From the NCBI RefSeq assembly GCF_000165425.1, contig NW_001798970.1, positions 110,431-174,430 of the forward strand: a stretch of DNA of 64,000 bases, read 5' to 3'. This document shows positions 10,923 to 22,783 of this stretch, in pieces (position 1 is the stretch's first letter; every line of letters begins with the position of its first letter). The notes beneath the pieces were generated by a model. That model saw only the letters and a list, made by a program, of their open reading frames with translations. It had not been told where the DNA came from and ran no database searches. Both the position numbers and the translations under genes were made by a program. Source of the DNA: Paramecium tetraurelia (Eukaryota > Ciliophora > Oligohymenophorea > Peniculida > Parameciidae).

Positions 10923-12781
10923 TCACTTTTCTAACTCAAAATTAATTATGAATTCATTAATATCTTAATTATCGTCTTCTGTTTTTAACTTAAATTACTA
11001 TAATTACAATTATATACCAATTGTTTAAGTGATCTTTGGTTAAACTTTTCTTTCGATGCAAGACTCTTGATCTACAGAGATTAAGTTTCAATCAATTTGA
11101 ATAATTTCTCAACAACTTTTTCTGGATCAACTTGTGAACCAGAGTCATTTGAAAATAATCTTTTTCTTATCAAGTTTATGCTATTGGAATCTTTTTTTAT
11201 CATGTCTGTTACTTTATCAGAAGCGATGGCTTCTTTTAAAATCTAGTGTTCGTCCTCTTGTTTAAACTGAAATTTAAATAAGGAATTTACATTTCTTTAT
11301 TGTTTTTTCATATCTTTTTCTCTGTTTTAATATCCCAAAATCACACTTGATTGATTATCAATGTATTTAACCAATCTATCATAGATTTTATCAGGATCGA
11401 ATTTAAGATTGACTTCTTCAGGGAAGTATTTTCTTTATAATAAATTCGCACTAACGATAACTTTCCTAAGATATGCTTATAGTTTTTCATTAGATGAAAT
11501 TTAAATCATTTTTTCTAAATTGGATAACATTTCTATAGGATCGACCAAATTTGCTCTTGGTCCATCATCCATTTTATCAGGTAAGAGAGCTTTGGCTTTT
11601 GTCGTCCAATTGCAATAAACATTCATGATTTTTTTGAATAAGGTCATGTACATTTCTTTGTATTATTCAAGTTCTTTGTTTGGTTAATCTTAATTCTGAT
11701 TTTGGTTGGATGATTACTAAACTTTATACATAGACAAATCTTAAATTTTTGATTCAAACTCTCTTTTTTATTATTGTAAGGATTTTTCAAGAAATCTCTT
11801 GTCTTCTTCTAAATCTGCTGTTTTCTTGGTGAGTGTTAAAACAGTGTTTTCAAAATACTCATATCTATCAATAATCTTCTCAGCTGAAAAGTCCACAAAT
11901 TTTTTAGTCATAATTCTGTATTCTGGTAAAAACTTTTCGAGATCAACACTGACCCGTTTGATATCATCCAATTGGACTTTTGATTATTTTAATTCTTTTT
12001 ATAATTGCTAATTTTTAAAGTTTAGACTTTCATTGGATGATTGCAATTCAAAGATTTTGTTTTTTGCCATTTCTAATTAATCTTTGAGTTCAGAACTAAG
12101 TTTGATGAAATAAATACTTTTCTCTTATGAATTTATCAACCTAATTTAACATTTGTAAGCTAATCCCATGTAATAATGCTTTAGATTCAGCAAGGATTTT
12201 ATCCTTAGCAACGTTTTGAATCATCTGATGTAGAGTTTGTTCAGCCCTTTATTTGATGTCCATAATATTTTTTCTCCTAGGATTCATGGTTGCAATTTCA
12301 GAAGCATTTTTCACAAGTCCATCTATAATTTTCCTGGGTTGAAAACTTTGAGTTTTGAGCATTAATTTCCGTTACAAATTTTGGGATGTTACTTTTGTTT
12401 TGGTGTTCAAAGCACTCTTATATAATGGAAAACATTAGTTACATTAACTTATTGTTTTAGTTCATCATCCAATGCTTCTGGTTTTGTGTAAATGTAATTG
12501 CCAAAGGCATCAAAAACTATGCGATGAAAGTTCTTTCTGAATTGATCGTATTCATCGACATTTATCTTCAACTCCTTATCGAAGTAATCTTCAGGACCGT
12601 CTATTTCAGCTTGATCATTCTTCACTCTCAAATTGCAAGTCCCAACTTCTGATTTACTAATCCCTTCGACTCTTTTCCTTTCCTGCAATTTTTTTAAGCT
12701 CCTGGGTGTAAGACTGGTGGGATTCGTATATCTATTGTTTTTAATGGATGTATCGAGACCATCCTCAGAAGGTTAAGACAT
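10923..12781 (-). CDS. Coiled-coil protein of about 590 residues, unknown
   Basis: Start ATG 12779-12781. The first 110 residues hold a compact non-coil segment (EDYFDKELKINVDEYDQFRK, FDAFGNYIYTKPEALDDE) that looks like a defined motif. The rest is a long Lys/Glu/Leu-rich coiled coil (FVDFSAEKIIDRYEYFENTV and similar). Introns of 32, 22 and 20 nt (the last at 10998-11017) carry the frame to the acidic tail and TGA 10923-10925. Its shape suits an axonemal or centriolar structural protein, but I cannot assign one. Low base-level ambiguity in the C-terminal third. Confidence 0.75.
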
Positions 12782-13021
12782 CCTAATCTCTATGATCAAA
12801 TAGTACAATATTTATTTTGTGTGAGTCAGTGCAGTTTATGGTCTAGTGTACGACGTCTAAACTGATTAAGGAGTTTTTGTTACGGAATTATGCATTATAA
12901 TAATAAAAATTATCAAGAACCCAAAATTTTTGTTATTCCAAGCAAATTATTCATAACTTTATGTTTCAATAATTGGCAATCCAGCTGACATTTCTGGTCT
13001 CGAAGTGATTGACTCAACAAT

Positions 13022-14015
13022 ATGAATTTAGATGATGATGATGATCTATTAAATATAAAGTGTTATATAATTTTCGGAAATTTAGAGATATAATAATAAA
13101 AAATATGTTTTCACTTCCAGGAAGCAAATAACGCATTTTGTTACCACAAAGACACAAGACTATTTGCTTCAAACCAGAAGTATAAGTAACCCAAAAACTG
13201 AAACACGCCAAGGCTCTTCACCCATTTCATTAATAGTTGAAACCCATCTCGTCTAAATGCTTAGAATATGCTCTTTCAACCAGGTAGGAAGATTAGACTA
13301 TTATAAGTTCAAGTGAATCAGAAGGAGAATGTGAGAACAACAAAAGTTGTCATTGCAAGGATTGTGGACATTAATCCCAAAAAATGAAACATATCAAAAA
13401 GAAATATCGACGTTTCAGTCCTGTGATGCATGGTAAAATGAGAGAAAGGAGAAATAAACTCAAACAGAAATTTAAAAATGCAGTTTATGTTATTATGTGG
13501 ATGCTAAAATTAGTGATTCTGAGAAAGAAAAAACCTGTGATAATCAAAAAAATAGTGAGATTGAAAACCAAATTGTTTGAAACTCCTCCAGAACCACCCC
13601 AACAAGACCAGTAGATTATTTATCTAGAAGTATTATCATAATTCTATGTGTGAAGCCTATCCAGCCAGTGCAAGTTTAAATGATTGATTTTAAACACAAG
13701 CAGCGATAATCAATTGTCAACTATCTCAACAATAAATTGCATGATTAAGAACCCCATCTAAATAAATATCAGTTATCACTTACTAAAATAAGACAACAAA
13801 ATAATCTCTCCAGTAGCCATTCCAGATTACTGCTAAAACCATTGAAAACCTAAAATTGTGAAGTTCTAACTCCACAAAGAAATTAACTGCATTCTATCAT
13901 ACACAAGGCTACCCCTCCACATCAATCCTCAAATTCGCCATATCTAAAATAACCCCCTTTAACTACAAGATCAAAATATTTATAAACTAGACTTTTCCTA
14001 TCTGGCAGATATTGA
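13022..14015 (+). CDS. Basic 313-residue protein with a Cys/His motif, unknown
   Basis: Two 26-nt introns (13060-13085 and 13630-13655) give one continuous frame of 314 codons from ATG 13022 to TGA 14013-14015. It begins with an Asp run (MNLDDDDDLL). In the middle CENNKSCHCKDCGHQ could bind a metal ion. It continues strongly basic with a short hydrophobic stretch (AVYVIMWMLKLVIL) that may be a membrane segment, then a Pro-rich PPEPPQQDQ linker and a Ser/Pro/Arg-rich tail. I do not recognise it. The exact 3n length after removing both introns supports the model. Confidence 0.72.
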
Positions 14016-14416
14016 TTTTGTGAATAGTTTACACTATGTAAATTGCAAATATATGTTATAAGTTATAATTTCGATATTTTTTTGAAACTAAAAGTTAATT
14101 ATTACAAGCTAAATTCTAATAGAAAAATATTATATATATATCTAAACAACATATTATTATGAACTCTGTTCTACACAAAATTTTAATAAAGAAGGTATTA
14201 ATTTTTAATACTATAAAATTTATAGTACCTTTTTATGAATTTTTACTCTAATAATAATTATAATATAACATCTAAAGAAGATTTAATGATTCTCTAATAT
14301 TATCTCAATATCAATCTTAAACTAGATTGAACAAACAAACTGTGGAATGAAATAAAAAGAAATTGATATTGCATTTTAATGAATTTAAATTTAAAACGTT
14401 CATAAATATAATAATC
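14016..14416. other. AT-rich intergenic gap between convergent genes
   Basis: No convincing frame on either strand; only A/T runs and short imperfect inverted repeats. Both flanking genes end here, so it holds two 3' flanks. Confidence 0.5.
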
Positions 14417-15136
14417 TCAATTACCTTTTTCTTTAATTTTTTTATAAACATTGTCTTAGTATTTAATTTACTTTTTGATTTCTTTATACCTGTTACAAAG
14501 TAAAAACAAAATAAAGGTTAGGATTAATAAAAGTAGTACTAAAATGATGCCCAAAATAATAACAGCTTCATAATCTGCCTTGTTGGTCTCATACTATGTT
14601 CATAACTCTAATTAGAGTACCTACAAATTCATTGAGAAATCTACCAAAATCCCTTCTTAAGAAGTAATATATCTATTATAAATTATAAATGCAGGAGTGA
14701 TAAGTGTTTCAGGTTTTTAGATTATAACAGGGTATAGAAAATTGGAAATGGTTAGATTTTAGAAGCCATCGCATATGAGAAACGGCAATTAGGAATGATT
14801 CCCATTGATGTTTTGTTTGAGATGGGAAGTGACAATCTATTAGCATTGATATTCATCATCTTCAATAAAGATATTTTCCTTAAGGCAATCCTAGTAGTTT
14901 AATTTTAAAACAGCCACACAATGATACTCGTAAGAGGAGGAATCTGGAATGTAAAGTAATGTGTAAGGGTGATTGGCTGATATGCTAAGATTGAAGTTGA
15001 GGTTCCCGAATTAATAGTTTGTTGTGAATTGCTTAATGATGGACAGATGAACGACTGCTTGTTCTTGTTTTTTAATCGAATATGACTGTGATATAAGAGT
15101 AGCGTGAGCCACACAAAATAACAAATAAATAATCAT
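14417..15136 (-). CDS. Type I single-pass membrane protein, unknown
   Basis: ATG 15134-15136 starts a hydrophobic signal peptide (MIIYLLFCVAHATLISQ). An extracellular or lumenal domain of about 160 residues follows with four or more cysteines and several N-x-S/T sites, then a single transmembrane helix near residues 175-197 (AVIILGIILVLLLLILTF) and a Lys-rich cytoplasmic tail. One 27-nt intron just before the membrane helix removes an in-frame TGA. The total is 231 codons, an exact multiple of three. No family recognised. A cell-surface or vesicle protein is likely from topology alone. Confidence 0.75.
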
Positions 15137-15194
15137 TTTATAATAATGAATAAAAGTATGAGTTATTATTATTTATAATATTAAATAACTGATA

Positions 15195-15779
15195 ATGTTT
15201 AGCAAGAATAGACAGGAATAGTTGAGAACATTCATGGCAGAAAATCAGGATCCGATGATTTTGACAAGCATGCTTCAATAGTTGAATTATTGTGTGGACA
15301 GATGCTCATAGGAGTTGGCTTAGGGAAACAATGAGATAAAGAATGTGTAGGTGGATAAGAAGTTGAAGAGCGAAAGGACAAAAAGGGCTGTTAGTTAGGA
15401 CAATACGTGTTACAATCCTCTGTGGTTGATAAATAAGGACAAGAGAAGAATTGTTGAGCGACATAATTAAGAATTTAATACATTTTTACCTTAAGTAAGT
15501 AGATTGATTTGAATTTGAGAGTTTGTTTGGACTGAAAAGGACAAGGAACAAGAGTAGCCAAATCAAAGATTGAAACCTTTGGCTCCAATAAAGGGCACCA
15601 TCAACAGGCCAAGGATACTGTTGCCGAAAGAGATACGCAAAAACCCATTGAATCAAAGGAAAAGAATTTACGAAAGTTTGATTTATAAAGAAGGTCTATG
15701 CAATTTGATAAATAAGGGATTAATTGACAAACACATCGATGTGAGTCCAGCTTTCGAGTTTAGTTTGATGCTAATGTGA
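15195..15779 (+). CDS. Small basic protein of about 186 residues, unknown
   Basis: ATG 15195 opens a helical Gln/Lys-rich region (MLQQLNYCVDRCSQELAQGN). An intron near 15495-15521 (either 27 nt, or 21 nt from an inner donor, both in frame) leads to a Pro/Arg/Lys-rich second exon (KPLAPIKGTINRPRILLPKE) that stops at TGA 15777-15779. No membrane segment. Divergent from the membrane protein gene with 58 bp between start codons. Unknown family. Confidence 0.65.
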
Positions 15780-15806
15780 TAAAACGGATATGCATTATTA
15801 ATTTTA

Positions 15807-16933
15807 ATGAAAATAGTATTATTGCTATGCATGATGATGGCTGTCTCTTTGGGAATTTCATCTAAATTAAGTCATGCTAAGAAGTTGGAAGAACTTCGCG
15901 GTAGCAAACTGGGCAAGACTATTTTAAATTTAGTGAATCTTCATTCTTCAGTAGAGGGACCCATTTCTGAACTGATAGAAGCAATAGAGGAGTTAGTAAG
16001 ATTAACAATAATAATAGATAGCTGACATCAACACCAATATTGATGAAGTGGAATACAAATTTTAAGTACGCACAAATGAGCATAATTCCTATGTGGCTCA
16101 GGTTGGACAACAATTGCAAGATGCTGAATAAGACATTGCAAGAATGATAGATGTCATTGATAACCTATTGATTCCAAGAAGAGATCAAATAAGAAATAAA
16201 ATAGAATCCCTCATTTAATATGATGAGTTTAATAGAAAAAACGTAGATGAAACTACACTCCTCAGAGAATAGGAACATGAAGCATACCTCTAATAAATAG
16301 AGGAAGACAACGATGCACTTGATGCTATTGACGATGCAATCAATTTGGTAAGTTCTTTATCAAATCCATCCTTATTACAAATTAAGAATATCAAATTTAC
16401 ATTGAAAAGATTGTCATCCAAATAATGGAATCGTGTTCATCAAGGACCTACCCATGGTACAAGCTTTACTTTAGATTGCATTAAACTAAAATTTTAGTGA
16501 CTAAGGAATATTGAAACAGATCGTTGATGCATTAAATGAATTCAGAAATCAAGTTGTCGAAGCTATGAATGCATTAACTAAACAAGAGTAAGTTAATATT
16601 CAAGAGTTTGAAGAAAGATTAGAACAGCTGGATGATGAACATCGAGAATTCCAAAGATAAATCAATCAAGCTCAAGTTGAGTTGGATGCTACTGATCGTA
16701 TTTTTATTTCACTATTTTATATAGAAAAACTAGAAGATTGCAATCAATTCCTTGTTCAGAGATAGGCTGACAGATTATAATACTAATCCTAATTGGATCT
16801 AGAAAATGAAACCTATGCTGTTGACACTGACATTTATACTCAAACTGCTAATGAACTCCAAAGGGAATTGCCTATTGCAGAATAAGGATTATCGCTAATA
16901 AAATCAGCCGATTTTTCTGATATTAAGATATGA
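15807..16933 (+). CDS. Trichocyst matrix protein, frame disrupted
   Basis: Precursor of the crystalline content of trichocysts, Paramecium's defensive secretory organelles. It has a signal peptide (MKIVLLLCMMMAVSLG), the usual Gln/Glu/Asp-rich helical repeats (DALDAIDDAINL, NALTKQEQVNIQEFEERL, LVQRQADRLQ) and the family ending ENETYAVDTDIYTQTANEL ... ADFSDIKI. Introns at 15996-16017 (22 nt) and 27 nt near 16700 are clear. Between about 16350 and 16440 the frame shifts: conserved-looking pieces YQIYIEKI and FIKDLPMVQALLQIA lie in two other frames. A 32-nt intron could explain one shift but I found none for the other, so this copy may be a pseudogene or carry a sequence error. Confidence 0.8.
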
Positions 16934-16961
16934 ATCATAATAAATAATTATTTATTTAATA

Positions 16962-18848
16962 ATGAAAAGCAAAATAAAAAAATAACCACCTTAATATGCC
17001 CTCAAATTAACAAAATTAAATTAACCTCTTGATTCCAAAAATCTCAAAGTACTCAATCTATAAGGATTATAATTATAACAAATCGATATCAAAGTGGACA
17101 ATCTACTAACTCTTATTTTAGATAGTAACAATCTTAAGAATGTAGACATCATTTCTCAATTTCCCAATTTAAACACTTTGTCAATAGCTCATAATCAAAT
17201 AGAAGAATTCGATGTCCCCTCAAGTATTTTACTCAATATTATAAAGCTCTTAGGATATTAAATATATCTAATAATCTCTTAAAGACTATCCATCTAAGAT
17301 AATTATAACAGCTGGATGCCAGTTCCAATTAATTATAAATCCTTAAATAAGATTAATAAAACAATCTCGTATAGTTTAAAATAGATTGGTTAAAAATAAT
17401 AAATTAAAATGATGTCTGGGAACATTTAACAATTAAATAATTTGCAAATTAATAATAAATTACATTCCAATAATTTTTAGACAAAGCAATCGATTTACTA
17501 ATACAATATGGGTTTAAAAAAGAGAATAATTGTTTCAATTAATAGATTATACACACTTCCATACTCTAAAATGATAAATATTATTTTGATTTAATCTTAC
17601 CCTATTACAAAGATAATCGGCATCTTTTTGATAATTCTGAAACTCCTTTGAGTTTGGCAATCAAAAAACTAAAAATGAACTTTATCGGAGATCTCATGAG
17701 TAGCATACCTATCAAATACGAAATCGATGCATTTCATGAATCCATTAAATAAGGACAAGTATCTCTAGTAAAGCAATTTCTAGAGTTGGGAATCGATTGT
17801 AATGGTTATAGTTAAAAGGGGTTGACTCCCCTAACCAATGCAGTCTTGAACATTACCTAAATGAATATGGAAATGATCATTCATCTGCTCCTTTAAAGTT
17901 AAGCTAATCCAAACAAATTAAATTAAAATGGATAATCATTAATCTAAATGTGCATTATTAAATCCAATCTTACTGCACTAAGATTCATTGCAAATCTAAA
18001 TAAAAAAAAACAAACTAGGTTGAAGTTTAAAATGAACATTAAAAATACTAACGGAGATTATCCTTTGCATTTAGCTGTGAATAGTGTCAGCATCCTCTAG
18101 TTTCTGCTCAATAATTAAATTGGAAATCCTCTGTAAGTTAATTATTAGAATCTAACAGCCAAACAAATGCCATTCTCTTAGAATAGACCCCTTGTGTATA
18201 AATTGCTCCAAAAAGAAGAGAGAGTTTAAGTAGCAAAGTAGTTAGCTAAAAATGATATTACATTTCGAGTGTTGAACAAGTGTTAAAACACCTAAAAGGA
18301 TTATAGTAGTGACAGTTCTTGTCCTGAGTTATCTGATGATGAAATGCCCAATAAACCAAAAATTAATAGAAAATATCTCACTGAAATTGATTAATTAAGT
18401 GAAGATATCAGACAGCTATCCGAAGATGAAGAGTGTTAACATAATTGCAGTTCTGAATCAGAAATATAGTACCCAAAAGATAATTTAAAGTCCCTCAAAT
18501 TAGTTCAATTAAACTACTAAAATTATCAACTATATAAACTCAATTCACATGTTAGATAGAGCAGTATATTAATTAATAAAATCAATAAGAAAAGATTAAA
18601 TGCAGATTAGTTTAATTATTATTCGAGGCAAGGGTAAAACTTTAAAGAAAAAACAACTTCCTTAGTTTGTCTAAGACAAGAACTACTCTTTTTGGGATAG
18701 ATAAGATAATACTAAGATCTAATTTGTTCTGATTTTGGCTTCATACATCAATAAACTCAGTCAGGCTATACTCAACTTAGAGTCGGAGTTTCAAAAGGAT
18801 TTGCTTAAAGATTATATGAATTTTTAATAAGTTTAATTTTTAATATGA
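16962..18848 (+). CDS. LRR and ankyrin-repeat protein
   Basis: ATG 16962 is followed by leucine-rich repeats (LKVLNLQGLQLQQIDI, LLTLILDSNNLKNV, LNTLSIAHNQIEEF, LRILNISNNLLKTI). Ankyrin-type repeats begin near residue 200 (TPLSLAIKKL, GLTPLTNAVLNI, NGDYPLHLAVNSV). An acidic Ser-rich linker and a basic C-terminal helix end the protein. Introns: 17224-17246 (23 nt) and a probable 31-nt intron near 18560-18590 that leads to the final exon. The final frame ends at TGA 18846-18848, overlapping the ATG of the next gene. LRR and ankyrin repeats suggest a protein-binding scaffold; partner unknown. Confidence 0.75.
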
Positions 18849-19258
18849 GTTACTTTAGTGATATCAATATTAATTATTTTATGTAGAGTATTTAAGAGTC
18901 AATTATTGATAAATACCCTGATAGAGTGTATGATTACTACAAATAATTCTTAGCCCAATTTTAGTTGAAACAATAGATAAATCTAAACTTCGATTTTCGG
19001 ATGGATCAAAATTCAAAAAGTATTTGGTTGAGAAATCAGATCACTTTTATCACTTTTTTTTAATACTAAGAAACACTTTAAAATTGTCAAAGTAAGAATC
19101 CATCTATTTATTTGTGAACAATACGGGATTGATCAAACCAGGTAATTAAATTTTCATATTCAGAAAGTTAAGTTGGAGAAGTCTATTCAAAATATCGTAG
19201 CAAAGATGGGTTTTTAAGAATCATCTTAAGTGAATATGCTACATTTGGAAATTGTTGA
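18845..19258 (+). CDS. ATG8: ATG8/LC3-like ubiquitin-fold protein
   Basis: Membrane-conjugated tag of autophagosomes. Two introns (18928-18953, 26 nt; 19142-19163, 22 nt) give 122 codons. Signatures in family order: KYPDRVPILVE near residue 23 (family KYPDRIPVI), KFKKYLVEK, LRNTLKLSKQESIYLFVNN (family KAIFLFVNN), KYRSKDGFLRIILSEYATFG. The glycine that ATG4 exposes is followed by Asn-Cys, so processing would be needed before lipidation. Helix 1 and the Phe/Tyr loop differ from the consensus, so this is a diverged paralogue. The start at 18845 puts KYPDR at the family position, which favours it over the later ATG at 18881. Confidence 0.87.
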
Positions 19259-20059
19259 GGATCGATTATTTATTTCTAAATAATTTTTATTATTGTTTTA
19301 AAAATTATATAAATTCAGAGAAAATGTTAAATTCTATTTTCAATGAATTCAAATTATACTCCCCTATCCTTACAGTAAATTATTTTAGTCAATACCATTT
19401 ACTTTTAGAATGAATTTTTTATTCTCTAAATTTCCAATATCAGAAATATTTTACGATCCTAATCATTGTGAATAAAAATAGAGAAATATTTGTTTTTAAA
19501 AAATATAAAATCAAAAGGAAATACTTATAAATTAATTTGATCAGAACATTAAATTGTAAAATGCTTTCTTGATTTTATTTTTATCATTTTTATTATCTAT
19601 TACTTCTTAATCTTTTAAGGTGTTAATTCTCATTATGAATACTGTTTTTCAAATCTTTTGAATAACTGGCTTCATTTCACCTTTTATATGTTGGAATATA
19701 TCATGTAATATCATTTTTATTTTTTAATTATTGTTAATCCACCAATTAGGTCTATTCGTTCTTCGCTTTTTTTCATAATAAATTAATAACAATAAAAAGC
19801 AACCTTAAGAATGATGATATTGCAATAAATATCCATGATGTATCAATTAGTAAAATCCACTCTACTTAATATAATATTCGGAGTATGAAGAATGCTAAAA
19901 TAATTTATAGCAAAAATCTCTAGAGGAATAAGGTTAGACACTGGAATAAAAGTAAAATTGAGATGAATCAACGAATATCTTAATACTGCTAGATGAGATC
20001 AATTATAATGATATTTTTATACATATTTATACGATATTATATTTGTTGATTTAGTAATA
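19259..20059. other. AT-rich intergenic region
   Basis: About 800 bp. Short minus-strand frames near 19560-19860 contain Lys/Asp-rich stretches but are broken by TGA and match nothing I know. Probably non-coding or decayed. Confidence 0.4.
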
Positions 20060-22768
20060 ATGGAAAACTAACATCCATTCATCGTACTTCTTCTGGGAGA
20101 CTGCAATACAGGGAAATCAACAATAGTGGGGAGATATTTGGAGAACAAATTAGTTGAACCATAACCAACAGTTGGAATAGTAAAGCGAGAGAGTCAAATA
20201 GAAATTGGTAACAGCAATTAGAAAGCTTAAGTATTTTTGTTAGTTATTTAGATATACGACACATCTGGGAATGAAAAATTTAGAGCCTAAGTTTTGGCTG
20301 AATTTAAGAATTCATCAGCTGTGGTATTGGTTTATGATATAACTGATTATCAAAGCTTTTAAAATGTGCAGACGTTACAGAAAGGTATTGAGTAGATTGA
20401 TTCTGATTTAGAGGTGGCAAGATCGAATCCAAATATTGATTATTGGATAGTTGTGGGAAACAAGTTGGATTTGAAGGAGCAAAGAAAAGTTCATATGGAT
20501 GAAGGAAAGAAGTTTGCATCAGCGATTGGGGCTAGATTTATGGAATGCTCAGCTTAACAACCGAGCAATATCAATTTGATATTCTTGACGATTCAACAAT
20601 GGACTTAGATTAATATTTAACCGAAATATGTCCCAGAGCAAACTCAAAGACTTTTGGAGAAATTGAATAATGATGAGCAACAAAAGCAACTGTAGACTTC
20701 TACCTCGAAAAACAATTAAACAAAATTCAAAAATAAGAATACGAGTTTCTCTTTGATATAGAATAATACTAATAATGTAGTTTCGTCATCATTTGATGAT
20801 TAATAAAATTCATTTAATGGAGATAGCATGTAAGATTATTTTGCATAATTATTAAAAAAAGCAGATTTGTAGACTTAAAAAGTAAATTAATGATATTATA
20901 AAGTTAGCAGATGTGATTGTAGAGGAAGCATAAGAAAATATAATTCAATCGTTGAAATAACAAACATTGACAATTTCAAATTCGAAACCACTATATCTTC
21001 TCGAAGACGCTAGTTCTCAATTGTAAGAGAAAGCTGAAGACAAAATATCTATGATGAAAAAGAAACATAAATAATTAGATAAGTTGAGGAAAGAGATAGC
21101 CTAAAACTTGTTACTTGTTCAGGAACAAAGGAAGAAGCTTACAACTGATTAAGTTATTGAGAATACTTAAACTTAAAAGTTGGAGAGAGAGTTATAAAAA
21201 AGATTGTTGAGTGTTGAAAGAAATATGGATTTCTTGAAAACTGATATCATTTTATCCTAAAAATCACAGAAGTTTTGCACTAATAAAAATCATTTTCTAT
21301 CAAGTGACTAAACTCAAATTCTCAAATAACACATTAATTAAATTCAAAATCCAGAACACATAAAGGAGTAGAATGAACAGATTGCTAAGATTAAAATTGA
21401 AAGAAAGAAATTAGAAGAGTCAAGAAACAATAGATATAAACAATATGTCGATAATATAGAATCTCTCTTAAAATAGGAAAAGGAAAGTAGATAAAAGAAT
21501 GAATAGGATTTAATCCTTAAGAGAAAAGAAAAGGCTATGTAAAAGATAGCTTCAATGGATAAAATACGATAAGAGCGATCTTAATAAATGGCTAAGCAAA
21601 ATGAATAAATTAAATAAATTATTGGAACAACACCATTACATGTTAAATTAGAAAATGTATTCTAAGAGAAGAATAATAATTCGTAATTAGAGGAGCACAA
21701 ATTAAAATTGAAATAAATTAGAGATCTGCATTAACCAGTTAGAATGAATGATTTAAAGGTATGGGAAGAAAATTATGAAAAAAGGAGGAAATCTTAAGAA
21801 GATATAAGAAATTAAAAAATTCTCAAAAACAATCAATTATCATATCATGCATCTTATGAATCCTCTGCTTATAAATAAGTAAAAGAAGAATAATCTAAAT
21901 ATTTAAAAGAAAAGGAATAAACACTCAAGGAGTAGTAATCAAAGCAATAAGTTAAATAGGAATTCATAAGTAAGCTAAAGGATTATCTCCCTTCTATTAG
22001 CCCAGAGAAATAATAGGAGTTAGAGCAGATTATTAATAAGGCACATCACAAAATAAACTTTTATGAATTCATTGAAATGACTAAAAAAGTAAAGTTAAAA
22101 GGAGTGTTTTTCGACAAGGAGGGGAAAATCCTAGAAAGAAGTGTTGATGTAAAATTCTTATATACATAAGATAGGAAGAATACTATGAGAAAATAAAGGA
22201 GAATGAAAAGAATGAAGAATAAAATGCTAAGGTAATTGGAAATAAGTATCTAAACGATATGAGAAGGATTGTCAAAAAACCTAGTTAACATCAAAGTGTT
22301 GATAAGCTCCAATCTTAATCAAATCCAGAATAAGGGTATTAATAGGCAGTGAGAAATCCAAAGCAAAATAAATTGAATGAAATCAAATCTCATTGGAAAT
22401 TAAAGCCCAAATTGACTTTTGAAGAGACTGATCTTGAAAAGATCATAGATGGAAATGAGGGTATGTATTTAAAATATTGGAGTCACTGGATTCTCAAATC
22501 ATCATGTCATGCAAGAGGCAAATAAACTAGCATCTGAAGCGGTCAGAAAAATGCAGATTATAGAAGCAAAGGGGAAAGGAAAAGAGAGCTTTAAAGATAT
22601 TGAATCAGCAGATAAGTTGCTAATCAATTCCATCAAGGTTGATGTTTGATAACATTCATTTAGGCTAAACTTACTCTAATGGAAAAGGAACTCAAGTCTG
22701 AGAATCGAGGATAAGAGACATCTACTAACCAGCAACGGGGAAGAAGTAATACTAAATAGCATGTATGA
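20060..22768 (+). CDS. Rab-type GTPase fused to a long coiled coil
   Basis: N-terminal small GTPase: G1 GDCNTGKST, G3 DTSGNEKFRA (Ser for the usual Ala, Asn for the usual catalytic Gln), G4 NKLDL, G5 ECSA. An intron at 20231-20251 splits the domain. The GTPase has no C-terminal Cys prenylation motif. After about 275 residues the frame meets TGA at 20891, but a 22-nt intron at 20882-20903 would remove it and join to a long Lys/Glu/Gln coiled coil. That part uses introns near 22149-22174 (26 nt), 22461-22482 (22 nt) and 22638-22663 (26 nt) and ends at TGA 22766-22768. Two separate genes remain possible. Confidence 0.75.
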
Positions 22769-22783
22769 AACCATTTTTCATAT

